DNA from: Pohlia nutans
Taxonomy: Eukaryota > Streptophyta > Bryopsida > Bryales > Mniaceae
Assembly (NCBI GenBank): GCA_022496805.1
Contig: CM040102.1
Location: 3,797,501 to 3,861,500 of the forward strand
DNA: 64,000 nt
Reading direction: 5' to 3'
Shown: positions 22,874 to 35,820 of the stretch, one piece after another
Position numbering within the stretch: position 1 is the first letter of the stretch
How the letters are laid out: every line of letters starts with the position of its first letter
Notes under the pieces: generated by a model
The model's input: the letters and a program-made list of their open reading frames with translations, nothing else
Database searches by the model: none
Told to the model about the DNA's origin: nothing
Made by a program: the position numbers and the translations under genes

Positions 22874-25800
22874 TAATAACATGTTCCATGCTGTTTTCTT
22901 TACAGTTTTTACTCAATCAAAATTCCATTAATCGCTTATATAGATCGATAAGGTGTTTTTGAGTTTTCATTACGTATCTATATTGTACGTATTGAAATTA
23001 AAATTTTCATTGTATATTTATAGCGTACTTGAAGGTGTGATTCAATCGGAGTTGAGGGAGAATGGCGTGCTGAGCTCCACGATATGCGGTGTGGAGAGGC
23101 TGTGAGAAGGTTGGCAGCTATGCTGCCTGTGCGGGAAGGTTGTGTGTGAGGATGTATTGTAGAATGTGCAGGTAAGGCTATACACGGACAAGCAGGCTGG
23201 GCTGCAAGAGAAAACATGGAGAAACTGCGCAAGATCAGATCGTGCACGGTGCAGAAGAGTTGGATCTCGCCGAGTGGTGCAGTGTTGAACATCACACCGA
23301 GCATTTGCAGATCTGTAAGGTCACTTGTGTATGAGGCAGGCTGGGCTGCCTCTAGTCTTGTGGACAGTTCTTACGGCACAGAATGCACTACTCCTCCTCG
23401 CAACATCCTCACCATGCTCTCTCTCTCCACACCGCAGCAAACAGACCAACAAATGGATGTACCAAATTCAAGCTTCCGTTTCAGGCTTGCCTTTCTCTCC
23501 TCTTTGTTGTACACTTTACATTACACCCATTGCTCAAAGTTTCATGCTGTTGAACCTAGGAACACTATTACCTATCATCTAGATCTAGATCTGTACACGT
23601 TTACCATTGCTTGCACGAATTTTAGATCTAACATTTTGCCAATGCTAACAAAGATCTGTGGCCCCAAGCGATACCTGCAAACTCCTCTCTATCAACAAGA
23701 CATAGCTGCTAGCAACTGGAACTTCGAAGCTCACCGCGATCTGCAACGCCCACCAAACAACCAACTGACGCAGTATCAGCACACCTCGCACAAACCAAGA
23801 GCTCAACATCAAGATGCTCAGCATACAACTCAACAGCAAGCTCGACAACCAAAGGTAAGATTTCTAACCTCTCAAAAAATTTGCTTGTCCCATTACAGTA
23901 TGCAGACAATCGGGTTTGCGGCCAACACCGAAAAGAGACCTGTTCCAAGCCGCACCCAGAAACCTCAGCCACGGTATCTACAAAGCCCATCAAGCAGTCA
24001 AAAGAAGACACTTTGTGCACCTTTGTTGGAACGGGGAAAAAGCTGCAGATGGCAGGCCAAAGACAACAGAAGGCCAAAAACCGGCTCTGATCAAAGCAAG
24101 GGTGATCCTCTCAAGATCGAACCAAGCAGAAGCAGTACGAAGCTCAAGAATTCAAGCAAGCTCAACGAAAATGGAACACTCAGGAGAATCAAGTACGCCA
24201 TCTTCCAAGTACCCACGGTCGAAGGTTTGCAGGTGCCCAAGGCTGCTCAAAAATTACGACAAATCAACAAGAGCTCAAAATTACAAGAGCAGCGGCATCA
24301 GCTTCATCAGTTCTAGCATGCAACTTCAGTGGTTTACGAACTCACCAACATCGAAACCTTGACAGCTCCAGCGTGCGGCAGCAGCTGTATCGTCGCCTGC
24401 CTCAGCATCACCGCCTCCTGCAACGGCCCCGGCGACACCAGCTCTCGCAACGGCTTCAACACCGAAACCCTCACCGAAATCCAGTAAAGCAGGGATACCG
24501 CAGACGGAGTTCAACATCGAAAGCGAAACCATCGTCGGAGCCCGCTGCGCCCTCCCTCCAGAAACATGATCGCAAGCGCCCACACACCAGGAGCACCCTC
24601 GTCAACACACCCAGGCCGTCAGCAATATCTGCAGCACCATCGGGAAACTCCAAACAGGGCCAAAAGACCTCCACCGAACACTCCGTTGAAGCCACCCTCG
24701 CACCACGAAGTTCGGCATCCAAACATAGACGCCTCCCCGCCAATGCACAGTAACGACAGAGTCCACGGGGCTCACGGAAGACGCGCTCCCAACTCCTCCG
24801 TCCGTTTGCGAAGATGGCCGGCATTAATTCGCAATGTAGGGAAGAAGCAGCTCGTGAAGACACAACAACCCCAGAAGAAGACAAACGCATCCTGTAGAAG
24901 ACAAGAACTTGCAGAAGACGTCAACTGGCCGACCCTTTGGGAACAGATAGTCGCAGCATCGTGTTGCACGCATCCTCCACAAGCCCGTGATCAAAGCCCT
25001 GCGCTCCAAACGCAAACCCATGTTGGAACCCTACACCCTAGCCCTGAAATTTCGACCTTAACCGCGTGCGTGATTTCATCACGAAATGCTGTCCTTAACC
25101 TAAAAATACCAATCTCAGCCCTGTCAAACATAGTAAAGTACTCAAAAACCTCCAAGACGATTCAACGCGTACATGTCCCACGAACAAGATGCTCCAACAG
25201 CATCGGTCTCAGCTAGAGCATAGTAAACGGCTTTTATGAAAGCCTGACACTAAACACCAAAATTGCCCACTTACAAAGAACGCCGCATCTTCAACCCAGC
25301 AAAAACAAGAGGAAAGCAGCTGTGGAGACGGACACACACGCGCCACCCCAACCTTACCTTCCAGCTTATAAGCTGCAAAGGTTAACCTGCTCACCACCTC
25401 TCTCCGTTGGTCTATGCTGCCACTCTCCTCTGCCAAGACAAGCTCGTCGCACCACAGGCCTCAATTCCCACTCCTTTTCTTGCATTCCCCATGTGCTTAG
25501 TTCTCTGCCGCCCCTCACCTTCTTTTCTCCAAGCTACCAGAGTCATAGGTTTGCAGAACGCTTGCAAGTAGCAGCCTGGTCCACACAGAAGACACTGATC
25601 GTGCACAAGAACAAAGTGAAGGGGACTGCCTGTTGCAACAACAAAGAGCGGACTGCATGCTGCCTAGCCCAAGAACAAGTACTATCAGCCTCTTGCTCGT
25701 TCCAGACTGAGGAGAAGCTGACCGCCTGTTGCATGACACGCGCTGGAGGAGATCTGCAGCAGAGGAGGCTGTATGCGAATCTAGCTGCTGTTGTGAAGAC

Positions 25801-26471
25801 AAGCCGGCCCTGTTGTTCAAGCGGGCATTTCAGCAACGAACAAAACGCCCTACCAAGCCACAGCACGCGAGGTACGTATACTTCTCCCTATTATTTTTAC
25901 CATGAATTACTTAGAAATTCAAATCTCTACAAGGCTTATTGTGTAAGCCTTGTTAATTGTAAAGTGACCATTATGAGAAGGAGTCCAGCCCCAGTGTGCA
26001 TGAGTAATGTCCCTTTCTTTACATGGATTGAATTGTATGTTAGATCTTGCTGCACTATGAAAACCCACCGCCTGTATAAGACCACGAATGCTTTGTCTTT
26101 AAATCACTACCATAGTTTTGAGAATAATTGCAAGTTTCTTGCTTGTCATTCTTAAAACTCTTAATATGCTTAATTCCAATGATAATGTTACTATGAGCTA
26201 TCACCACCACATTCCTTTAAGTGTGATTATGATTAATGATTGTTATTACATTAGAATTAAGCAATATACGTGTATGCTTTGTACGATTTGTAATGATTGG
26301 GACCATCTAAGACAAAACACTTTAGTTCTAAAAATTATCTTCTTCTCTAAAATCATACTCCGTGCGACCCCTCAAATTAAGTTGGGGGGAGGAGCAGATT
26401 TGGAGGCAAAAAGAAGAAACCTTTCAATTAAAATCTATAATTTTTTGACAAATCACTCTTGCATTTTCAGA
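22874..26471 (+). other. CA-rich region upstream of the retrotransposon ORF1, possible leader
   Basis: From about 23600 to 25900 the plus strand is rich in C and A and poor in G, like the ORF2 region of the element downstream. Long frames are open by composition (23216-24316, 24566-25216, 25322-26155) but show no domain, and I do not call them genes. CTGTTGCA-type words repeat near 25620-25740. This may be the element's 5' leader; no boundary or target duplication could be fixed. Confidence 0.35.
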
Positions 26472-28109
26472 ATGTCTCAAAGGCACTCTTCCGCCACGTC
26501 TGCTCAAAAGTACAAGGAGAAACTCCTAGCTTTAACGGATGTAGATAATACGGATGTAGAAATGGCAGTCACTCAAAAACGTGCGTCTAATGTCTCACAA
26601 GGAACTACAAGCCAAAAGAAGGCTAAGGGCAAGTCAAAAGCGGAAGCTTTGAAACGCCCTCCCTTTTGGCTTGGATTCCAAGCTATGAATTGGACTAATA
26701 GAGGGAAAGGATATCCCATGGACACAAAAGAACCAACTGCAACTCTTATAAAAAATGGGATGTCAGAAGAAGAGGCTTTTCAATGTCAACATTGCGACTC
26801 TTGCTTCCCTTTTGTGGTGCAAGAGGAATGGCCTAACAGTAGAGAGGATTTAAAAGATGGGCAACATTTCAATATAACACAAATCCCCTCCGATGTCGAA
26901 GTGGACAAATTTGGTTTTGCCCTTGACTACCAAATTGCCATCCATTTTGAGATGGGAGAGGTTTTGTGGGAGAAAGAAACCATCATGACTTTAGTTACTC
27001 GTAGGCTCAAAGACATGAACATTGACCTTGGGAATGAACTTGGGGAGCCCATCGCTCTTATGTGCTTTCATAAAAGCACAAATTGGAGCGGAGTTATCAA
27101 ACTCCACTTGGAAAAACCCGAAATTGACGGAGTTGGGCTCCTCCAAGGGCTGCGGCCTTTTATCCTCAAGCTTGATGAAGGAAAATTAAAAAGAGGTAAA
27201 GTTTGCAAAACTTACGATGCTTTGGCCCTCAACAACTTGTTGTCGGTTAAAATCGCTAGTGAAGCATTAGAGTTCAAGGAATGGCATGAAATGTATGAAA
27301 CAATTGTGATAGAAAGTTTCAAAAGGGGTTTAGAGTATGAAATCACAAATATTCAAAAGAAGAAGGAAAATACTTTTGCTTGGGTAGTTGCTTCTTCACC
27401 GGAACAAGCAAAAAAGATGAAAGAACACAAGATAAGCTATAACAACGAAGTCTTGAAGGGTAAACTAGCTGACCGAACATGTGCAAGTGCGGACGACATT
27501 GCGAAGAAAAACGCGGTCATCCTCATCGTCAAGAACCTCAACAAGATCAAGAGCATTGAAGAGTTAAAGGAGAGCATCGGAGAATGTATGGGGCCTAAGA
27601 ACGTGGTCAATTACTTCTTCAAGTTGGACTGCAATAACGGAAAACACCTTGGATCTTGCAACATCCAATGTTTGAATGCAACAGTGTACAAACAGCATGT
27701 CAAGAAGTCGGCCAAAATTCTAGGGAAGTATGTAGAATTTACACCTCACTCTAGAAGTCTTGATGGTGCAAATGCTCCAAGTGCATTAGAGCTTACTAGA
27801 CTAGGGTTTAGTGATGTTAACACTGCCCTAGCAAACACTATAGAAGCACTCACAAACATCCCACTACAAGAAAAGCCACAAAAAGACTTCTCAAAAGAAC
27901 TTGCAGTGATAAGAGAAGAAATGTCAACCCTAAAAGAAGACTTGAGGAGTGAGCAAAAGCAAATCGCCGAGAAAGTGGTGGAGAAAGCTTCATCTAGCTT
28001 GAAATCACAAATGACCCTACTCAAAAGACAACTCGCCACAACAATGGCATGTTTGGAAAATGCCACCTCTTCCACAACCAACAATGAAGAAATGGACACG
28101 TCAAACTAG
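26472..28109 (+). CDS. LINE ORF1 protein (RRM-like, coiled coil)
   Basis: Likely the RNA-binding ORF1 protein that packages the element's RNA. I chose the ATG at 26472 (MSQRHSSATSAQKYKEK), giving 545 residues. The frame is open upstream to 26118 but that part looks non-coding. In order: a lysine-rich stretch (about 48-62), a conserved-looking PPFWLGFQAMNW, a cysteine cluster CQHCDSC (about 100-107), and an RRM-like fold at about 345-430 (VILIVKNLNKIKSIEEL, then GSCNIQCLNATVYKQHVKK). A charged heptad-type coiled coil follows at about 470-530 (KELAVIREEMSTLKEDLRS). No CCHC knuckles are seen. It is uninterrupted and has balanced base composition, unlike the G-poor ORF2 just downstream. The RRM call rests on pattern only. 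Confidence 0.7.
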   Translation: MSQRHSSATSAQKYKEKLLALTDVDNTDVEMAVTQKRASNVSQGTTSQKKAKGKSKAEALKRPPFWLGFQAMNWTNRGKGYPMDTKEPTATLIKNGMSEEEAFQCQHCDSCFPFVVQEEWPNSREDLKDGQHFNITQIPSDVEVDKFGFALDYQIAIHFEMGEVLWEKETIMTLVTRRLKDMNIDLGNELGEPIALMCFHKSTNWSGVIKLHLEKPEIDGVGLLQGLRPFILKLDEGKLKRGKVCKTYDALALNNLLSVKIASEALEFKEWHEMYETIVIESFKRGLEYEITNIQKKKENTFAWVVASSPEQAKKMKEHKISYNNEVLKGKLADRTCASADDIAKKNAVILIVKNLNKIKSIEELKESIGECMGPKNVVNYFFKLDCNNGKHLGSCNIQCLNATVYKQHVKKSAKILGKYVEFTPHSRSLDGANAPSALELTRLGFSDVNTALANTIEALTNIPLQEKPQKDFSKELAVIREEMSTLKEDLRSEQKQIAEKVVEKASSSLKSQMTLLKRQLATTMACLENATSSTTNNEEMDTSN

Positions 28110-28326
28110 TTTTGACACCCAACGGAACAACAATAGCACCTTTACAAATAGTATACATATATACTGAAAAAAAAGAAAAAAGTAATAATAAAAATAAAAA
28201 TAAAAACAAAAACAAAAATAAACAAAAAAATACAAAAAAACAAAAACAAAAAAAAACCCTATATATAATACTCATAAATATAAATAGCGCATCATCAAAA
28301 GTATACATATATACTATAAAAACTAG
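28110..28326 (+). other. A-rich linker between ORF1 and ORF2
   Basis: Mostly A with AAAAC/AAAAT words (28175-28256 is microsatellite-like). Stops occur in all forward frames by 28378. The ORF2 frame opens after the TAG at 28324-28326. Confidence 0.7.
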
Positions 28327-28905
28327 AAAAAACCAAAAAAATCAACAAACATATACCAAAAAACCAAACAATCTCTAAAAATAATAAAATTATTAAATAC
28401 AACAAAAAATAATTTCCACCCTACCTCCCTAAAAACCACCAAAAAATATAATATAAATATAGTATATATTCAAAAAAAGAGGAATAAAAAACACACACTC
28501 AAATCATCTAACAAAAAACAGCATGCAAAAACCAATAATCTAAACTACAAAATTTCAAAAAAACTAAAAATCATCCTAAAAAATTACCAACATAAAACAT
28601 TTACTACCATAATAAAACCTAAGTGGCCTCGGCCTAGCGGCCTCGCCCAAAAAAGACATAAAATAATACTAGTGTACATAACTAACAAAACGACATACAA
28701 AAACACTCCATCCAAAACACATCTAAACAATACTTATAAATACAATAGATATCAACACCAAAAATATAAAATTTACGCTACTAAAAAAATTATTATTATA
28801 GCAATAATAAAATCTGTAAATCCCTGCAGAAAAAATAACAAAAAACACCTCCCTAAGAAAACCAAAATTACAACCATTCCAATCTATAAAAATAACCATA
28901 TTTTA

Positions 28906-28953
28906 AAAATTCTACTACTCCTTTGTGGTGACGTCGAAATAAACCCGGGACCA
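28906..28953 (+). other. 2A ribosome-skipping peptide, ILLLLCGDVEINPGP
   Basis: The motif fits the 2A consensus D-V/I-E-x-N-P-G-P exactly, after a leucine-rich stretch. The break would fall between G (28948-28950) and P (28951-28953). 2A sequences have been reported at the start of ORF2 in some APE-type LINEs (trypanosome L1Tc, several animals), so the position is meaningful. ATG 28954 follows at once. Confidence 0.88.
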
Positions 28954-29589
28954 ATGCCAAACATACTTAAAACACACCCACCATCACATAAAAGTAGAAG
29001 CAAAACATATTTTATTCCATGCACAATAAAATTGCACCCAGAATATCAACACTTAGCAAAAAAGTTTGCTCCTTGTTTAAAAACAACACACCCAAATCAC
29101 CCTGAAACATCTACAGACTACCCACACCTCTCCAGATTCATACATGAAAACCAACGCCACCCACCCCCTCGTATGCTATACGCACTCATTACTACGATAA
29201 GCCCATTATTAGAAACATGTGACCATCAATTAATACAAACACCCGATCCAGATTGGACAACAATACTCCTTGAGAGAATGACACTTCTTCAAAACCCTCC
29301 TGAACGACACATCTTAAACCCACACCCTTACATTGAATTCAAAAACTCCAACCAAAACCTAATTAACCTCCCTAATACCATCCATAAACAATTATATGAT
29401 TTTATCAATCAAAATAATAATTCACTAAATCTACAAATACTAACAAACAAATTCCCATTTCTACCCGAAAATTTACTAATAGAATCTCTTAAATGCAAAA
29501 TACCTATAAATGAATACTCACACCCACCCCCACTACCCAACATACCATTTCCGCAAACCCAAGAGACTCAAACAACAAACCACAATACA

Positions 29590-30350
29590 CACATCATTAC
29601 ATGAAACGCCTCATCTTTAAACACAGCCCTACCAAGCCTACAAAACTTAATTTCAAACACCATAACAAACGCAGCAATTATCACAATACAAGAAACCAAA
29701 CTAACTGCAACAAAATCAACAAAATATATACAAAATCTATTCCCAGAATACAAACTAATCTTCAACAACACACACGCCTTAACAAGATGCATGCAACAAA
29801 GAATACCGTATACCCCTGCAAGAGGCGGACTCCTCACTCTAATAAATAACAAATATGCATACCCAGGAAATATCACCAAAATACCTACTCCAGCCGAAAT
29901 CTCACCATATTTACAAATTATACAAATGCAAAATACACCACTACAACCTTGGCTAATTCTACATATGTACATGCCTTCCCACATAGAAGATATTCAATAT
30001 ATTACAATGATACAACAACAAATAACACAACAAATCATAGCACACCCAAACCACACATACATATTATGTGGTGATTTTAATAGAGACATAGCCCTTATCG
30101 GAAGACAAAACGAATCCAACATAACACCCCCACAAATAGAAGACATAAAATGGCGTGCATTCACAGACTCTCTAAATCTAACATACATACCAACAAATAG
30201 CACATTCACCAGACAAGGAGGTCAAAACTACACTCAAACAAGTTTAATTGATGGATACTACATCAAAACCCCCAATAATGCATTGTATACTTCGACCACA
30301 AACCACGACTACAACCTAAACTCAGACCATTCACCAGTCACTCTACAAAT
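29590..30350 (+). other. APE-type endonuclease domain of ORF2
   Basis: Catalytic landmarks in order: NASSLN, IQETKL (catalytic E), LHMYMPSH, LCGDFNRD (D and N), SLIDGYY and the closing NSDHSPV (D, H). All key residues are present. One stop (29602) lies at its start and TAG 30589 lies after it. Confidence 0.88.
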
Positions 30351-31289
30351 ACCACCAAATACACTATTAGCTCGCCCCACACAACCAAAAACAATTAAAC
30401 CACCAAGGATTCTAAACCCCATTCCACAAAATAACATTGAAAAATTCAAAACACAATTTTTTGAAGAAAACTCACTCCAAATTAATGAACTCACTACAAT
30501 ACTGATGAACGAACAATTAACAAACAACCAATGGCAAACATCTTGTACAAAATTAGACCACTTAATACAACAAATATCAGAAAAAATCTAGGAAACCTGT
30601 AGTGCTCCACCCCTACCTTCACTAACACGCCGCACAGCTCAACAAGGAGGTTTTTTGCCAAGAAAACTCCAAAAACAATGGAAAAAACACCTATCTACCT
30701 ACCACTTAATCAGAAAAGCAATATACATAACAAAAACCATACTAGATTGGCAAAATCACCCAATAATAGAAGAATTAAAAAAACCATAACTACGTTACTA
30801 TCCCACCACCCCCTAGTCCAGAATTAAACCCACAAGAGTGGATTAAAACCCTAGCAGAACTAGCCAAAACCGCAAACAAACAAGCACGGAAAATTACCAC
30901 TAAATACACCCAAGACTGTATTAAAAAAACAATCACAAAATATAGACAACTATATGAAAAAAGCCCCAAGAAAATAAATAAAAAAGTTTTCAAGAACCAA
31001 GAAACACCACCGTTAGATTGCATTATGGACAGAAACAACAACATACTAACTAGCCCAGAAGACATAGCAAACGAAATTTATATTCAACAATCAATTAGTA
31101 ATAGACCTACAGTTCCAACATGCTATTACCAACCAGAACATCCAACTAATTGCACATGTGGAGTAAAACAATACCCATGGCATGATCTAGATGGATTTAT
31201 AATAGATACAAGAGGAGACCCTCAAACACCACTACATAAATACCTCGACCAAGAAACATACGATCTATGTTTAAAACACCTATCCAATA

Positions 31290-32240
31290 ACAAAACACCA
31301 GGCCCAGATAAAATTCCAAACTCAATTTTAAAAAATATGCCTGATAGCTTTCATAAACTACTATTCCTATTTTTCACCCACTGCTACAAACAAAAAAAAA
31401 TCCCAGCATCATGGAAAATAAGTCTAACCATACTTTTGTACAAAAAAGGGGACCCATCACTATTACCAAACCACAGACCTATAGCACTTGCAAACACAAT
31501 TTATAAACTATTCACTAGCACACTAACACTAATACTATCATCATATGGTGAAAAATATCAAATACTACACGACAGTCAAGAAGGATTTAGAGCAGAAAGA
31601 AGTACATCCAGACAACTACAACTACTCATAGCAGCCCTCGAAGACGCTAAATTTACCAACCAAAACATATACCTTCTATACATAGACTTTAAAAATGCAT
31701 TTGGCTCCCTTGACCACGCTAGACTATTAGCTATAATGAAAGACCTTGGATATCCATCAGATGCAGTAACACTAATTGGAAATATTTACTCACACTCTAC
31801 CACCATATTTACTGGTGAACACTTCGGCAAAACAAAACCAATACCCATTCAAAGAGGCACCATCCAAGGAGATACACTAAGCCCATATTTATTTTTAATA
31901 TTTCTTGAACCACTACTTAGATGGTTACAAAGAGGTAAACACGGGTACACATTTGGTACATCAAAATTAACCATCAGCTCTGCAGCATACGCAAATGACC
32001 TAGCAGCTATAACAAATAATCTCCAATCACTACAAACGCAACTAAACAAACTAGATAAATTCTGTGAATGGGCTGGAATGGACTTGGGTGTACAAAAATG
32101 TGCCATCACTGGATGTCCCAACAAATCCAAACTAAATCCTGAAAAATTTAAGACCCAAATACAAAACCATAACATATTTTACAGAAATCAACCAATACCC
32201 GTTCTACATCAAAATGAACCTTATGTATACTTAGGCATTC
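31290..32240 (+). other. Reverse transcriptase domain with YADD changed to YAND
   Basis: Motifs in order: NNKTPGPDKIPNSIL, NHRPIALANTIYKLF, YIDFKNAFGSLDH (motif A, D at 31685), GTIQGDTLSPYLF (B), AAYANDLAAI (C), QKCAITG (D) and VYLGIQL (E). The first aspartate of the YxDD pair is AAT (31994-31996), which should abolish polymerase activity. Confidence 0.92.
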
Positions 32241-34498
32241 AACTAGTACCATCTTTAAAATGGAAACTCCAAACACACATCACCACAAACAAAATAATAG
32301 ACCAATGCAAACAACTAGCCAAATGCCCCGCCACAATTAAACAAAAAATTAGCATGGTTGACACGGTCATTAGAGCAGGCATTGCATACAGTTTTTATGC
32401 AGTCCCGTACTCACTACCGACCATCAAAAAACTAGATAAAAAAATTATAGGAATCCAAAAAACAATATGTGGACTACCAAAATGCACAGCAAATGTAATA
32501 ACCCAACTACCCCACGAACTCTTTGGTCTTGAAGCCTTCTCATTAAAAAACGCATATCTACGATGCATTGGTGAACAACTTAGAAACGCACTTAACGACC
32601 AAGGGAGACTAGGTATTATATATAAGGGACTTATACACCACATACTAGCCAAATATGGAGGCGCGGAAGAAATCCCAAGAATCACACAATATGATTGCAT
32701 TAATTCACCAACCATACGTACATTATTTCTACTAAAAAATGCTGGAGGAATTCACGTCAAAAGTACAAATGAAAATTCCCTACTACATATGACAGAATTG
32801 GAACGAGAATGGCGAGCACAATCGACAATTGTACTTCCACTTCTTGACCCCGAACGCTCACTCAAACTTTTACACAAATTATTAATCCATAACATATACG
32901 AAATAAAACACATCACCCTTCCCAACGGAACAACCCTTATGACGCCAGAAAACTTCAAAACATACTACAAAACACCAACCAAACTAGAAAAAAGCGCACT
33001 TCAAATAGCTGAACAATTGTTCTGCTACCCAAGCTGCACACCAAATTGCCCAAACCCATGTGCGAGACACCCACCCGCCCGTACGCTTAAACCGAGATTC
33101 ATCTCAAATAACCAAAACATACTACCAAGAGCACCAGCTAACCCACCTCAACCCCCAGCCCCACAACAACACCTTCACCCAAACCCACCCCCTAACATAA
33201 AAAACAACCCCCTAAGATTTCCCATCGATATAATATTAAACCACAAAACAAATACCTCAAAAGATAAATATAAAAAAAATATAAAATATAACACATACCT
33301 ATGTCAATGGACTCTTCAAAACAACGATACATACAACAAATGGATGCCACAAAGAGAACTCTTTCCTTTCAACCATCCAACAACCATTGCACACAACATC
33401 AAACTACTAACAGAATACTACACAAAACTACAACACAATCACTATAAATTTTTTATTAACACACACTTCACTCTTGAACAAAACAGAGATACAAGATTCA
33501 TCCCTCCACCCACATCCACCCCGTTTACACGCATAAACATACAAGAATGTAACCCGGAGAAAGACATCGTTTCCAATTACGATACCATACAAGTAAATAA
33601 TGAACAAACCCACCTATATGAAGATACCGGTAGACACCTCATCACTATACCAACCACTAGACTAAAATGGCTGTGGCAACAATATAATAAAGCAATTTAT
33701 AGCTCACACGGCCTAGTACCGCAAACACAATCATTTGAAAAAGAAGTAATATGGCTTTATCAAAGATACAACCATAAAATCCCTAAAAAAGACCCACTAA
33801 AAGCAACACAACATACTTTACCCACAAGTATTTTGGAATCCATTACTACCTCCTTTAATATCTCCCACTCATACTTCTCTTCACCAATAACATGTTCCAC
33901 ACAAATTTCTGAATTTTACTCTCCTTTTGCAAGAGATAAAGTCTTTGGATCACTCGGTACCGCCTTCCAATACAAATGGAAAGGCATAGGCTACGCCCAC
34001 CCACATAATGAAAAAACAGCCCAACAAGCAATTCACTGGGCAAAATTGGCAGCCAAAACCGACCCAAATAACATCACTATACTGGTTATACCAGATACAA
34101 ATTGGTACCAAAATTTGTCCCCACACAAGGGGCCTTTTTCAGACACCCATATAATTGCCCACTTCGCCGCAGATTCCATCACATATGAAGAACCAACAAT
34201 CCCACAAGAACTACATAAACCAAAAACAGAACCCCTTGCAATCCGCGTAATATGCATTCATCACCAAGATCACAGCATTGGTACACCATACCAAATAAAT
34301 ACAATTAAAGCAGCAATTGAAAACCTACAAATCCCACAATATCACATACAAGATGCTCCACATACCCCTCACAATACACCGGTCAATAAAAATAAAAATT
34401 GGAACAAACTCATATACCCGCCTTCTATCAACCCAACCATCCTAAACACGCCACCTCTACCAAACTTTACGGCAAATACTACACCTAAATTCCAACCA

Positions 34499-34945
34499 CA
34501 ATATAGCTACTATACCGATGGATCCTTCTTTCCTCCTGAACAAGCTCCCGACGGACATTGGAAAAAAGAAAAAGCCGGATACGGAATATACAACTCTACA
34601 AAGGCTGACATGCAAATATCAGCAAGACTACCAGGCCTACAAACATGTTTCCGAGCTGAACTAATGGCTATCCATAGAACACTTAGATTAATTACTACTA
34701 AATACCCAGATGAACTGGCACATATATTTACAGACTGCCTCAACTGCCTATACAATCTAAACACACACATCAAACATCCAACCACACACAACAATCATGC
34801 GGATAAAACCATACTAACAGACATGGTAGAAATGTTAAAAACTCGTACTCAACCCATCACATTCCACAAAGTCAAAGCACATATTAACATTAAAGGCAAG
34901 GAACAAGCGGATATACTTGCAAAACTGGGGGCCAGAAAAGAATAC
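34499..34945 (+). other. RNase H domain of ORF2
   Basis: YYTDGSFF (D), CFRAELMAIHRTL (E), HIFTDCLNCL (D) and KVKAHINIKGKEQADILAK (H, D). The full acidic set is kept. Confidence 0.88.
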
Positions 34946-35293
34946 TTCAGAGCCACAAGTTCATATGAATATGCACATACTACACCATTTTATTTTCAAA
35001 AGGATATATGGTCAGGACCTATAAAACGGCCAGATAAAGGCCCCGTCAGATGTCTCCAAACATATCTAACCAAATACGACCAAGAAAATAACCTTGAAGA
35101 AATGACAATCGAATTTCCAAACATTAGTAAATGGACCACGAACCCAAACATTGATAACGAACTATCCAACACATTTTGGTCCAATCCTACAATCACTGAC
35201 TCCCAAAAAACAATTATATTAAAACTTCGTACTGGCCAATACATGGGTAATGCTAGAAAACAACTATTTTTTGGATGAGAAAGATTCCCCTCA

Positions 35294-35820
35294 ATAACAT
35301 GTTCTATCTGCAACTCTGTAGATGCAGACACATGGCTACACGCACTTCTAAAATGTAGTCATCACCACATTCACGCCATTAGAGTCAAAAGACACAACAA
35401 AGTTGTTTGGGAACTTAAGAAATTAATCCTCTCATCACAAAAATCTAGATGTTACACCCTCATGAACGCAGGAACATTCAACAACAACCCCCAAGAAAAC
35501 ACAGTACCCCCATGGCTACTACCATGCACATGTGAACAACATAGATGCCATTGCAACGCTAGATTCAAACCAGACATCCTCTGCGTAAAAGGACTCCCAT
35601 ATAAAAATGACCCACCATCACATCCATCAGACACCCTCACAATTCAATTTATTGAATTTACATATTGTAATGACAGATTTCCACAAACAACAATAGATAT
35701 CAAAAATCAAAAATACCAACCACTTATTAACAGCATTATTAATTTAGGATGGAAAGTTGACCCACTCATAGTCATCACTGCAGGAGCTAGAGGAACAACA
35801 CATATCCCCTCGATGAAACT
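35294..35820 (+). other. Zinc motif plus restriction-like (PD-(D/E)XK) endonuclease, C-terminus of ORF2
   Basis: CSIC at 35300 followed by TWLHALLKC.HHH....RVKRHNKVVW matches the CCHC motif of R2/NeSL/Dualen-type LINEs. KPDIL (D at 35573), FIEFTY (E at 35654), NQKYQPLI, GWKVDPL and AGARG match, in order, the RLE of those clades (PD..., D/E-x-T, KY..L, GW.V, GARG). The TGA at 35276 falls just upstream. The class assignment is by motif order, seen by eye. Confidence 0.78.

Noticed and set aside
23216..24316. 366-codon forward frame upstream of the LINE
   Set aside because: Open because the strand is rich in C and A. No domain, low-complexity Q/S/P-rich product, and overlapping frames of similar length.
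25322..26155. 277-codon forward frame
   Set aside because: Repetitive Cys-containing product from CTGTTGCA repeats, no family. More likely leader or repeat DNA.
26376..26398. AAATTAAGTTGGGGGGAGGAG, like an LTR polypurine tract
   Set aside because: No LTR, primer-binding site or integrase nearby. It lies in the LINE upstream region.
29602..35278. TGA read as tryptophan (code change) in the LINE
   Set aside because: A TAG and a frameshift also break the ORF, and host genes use the standard code. Decay explains it better.
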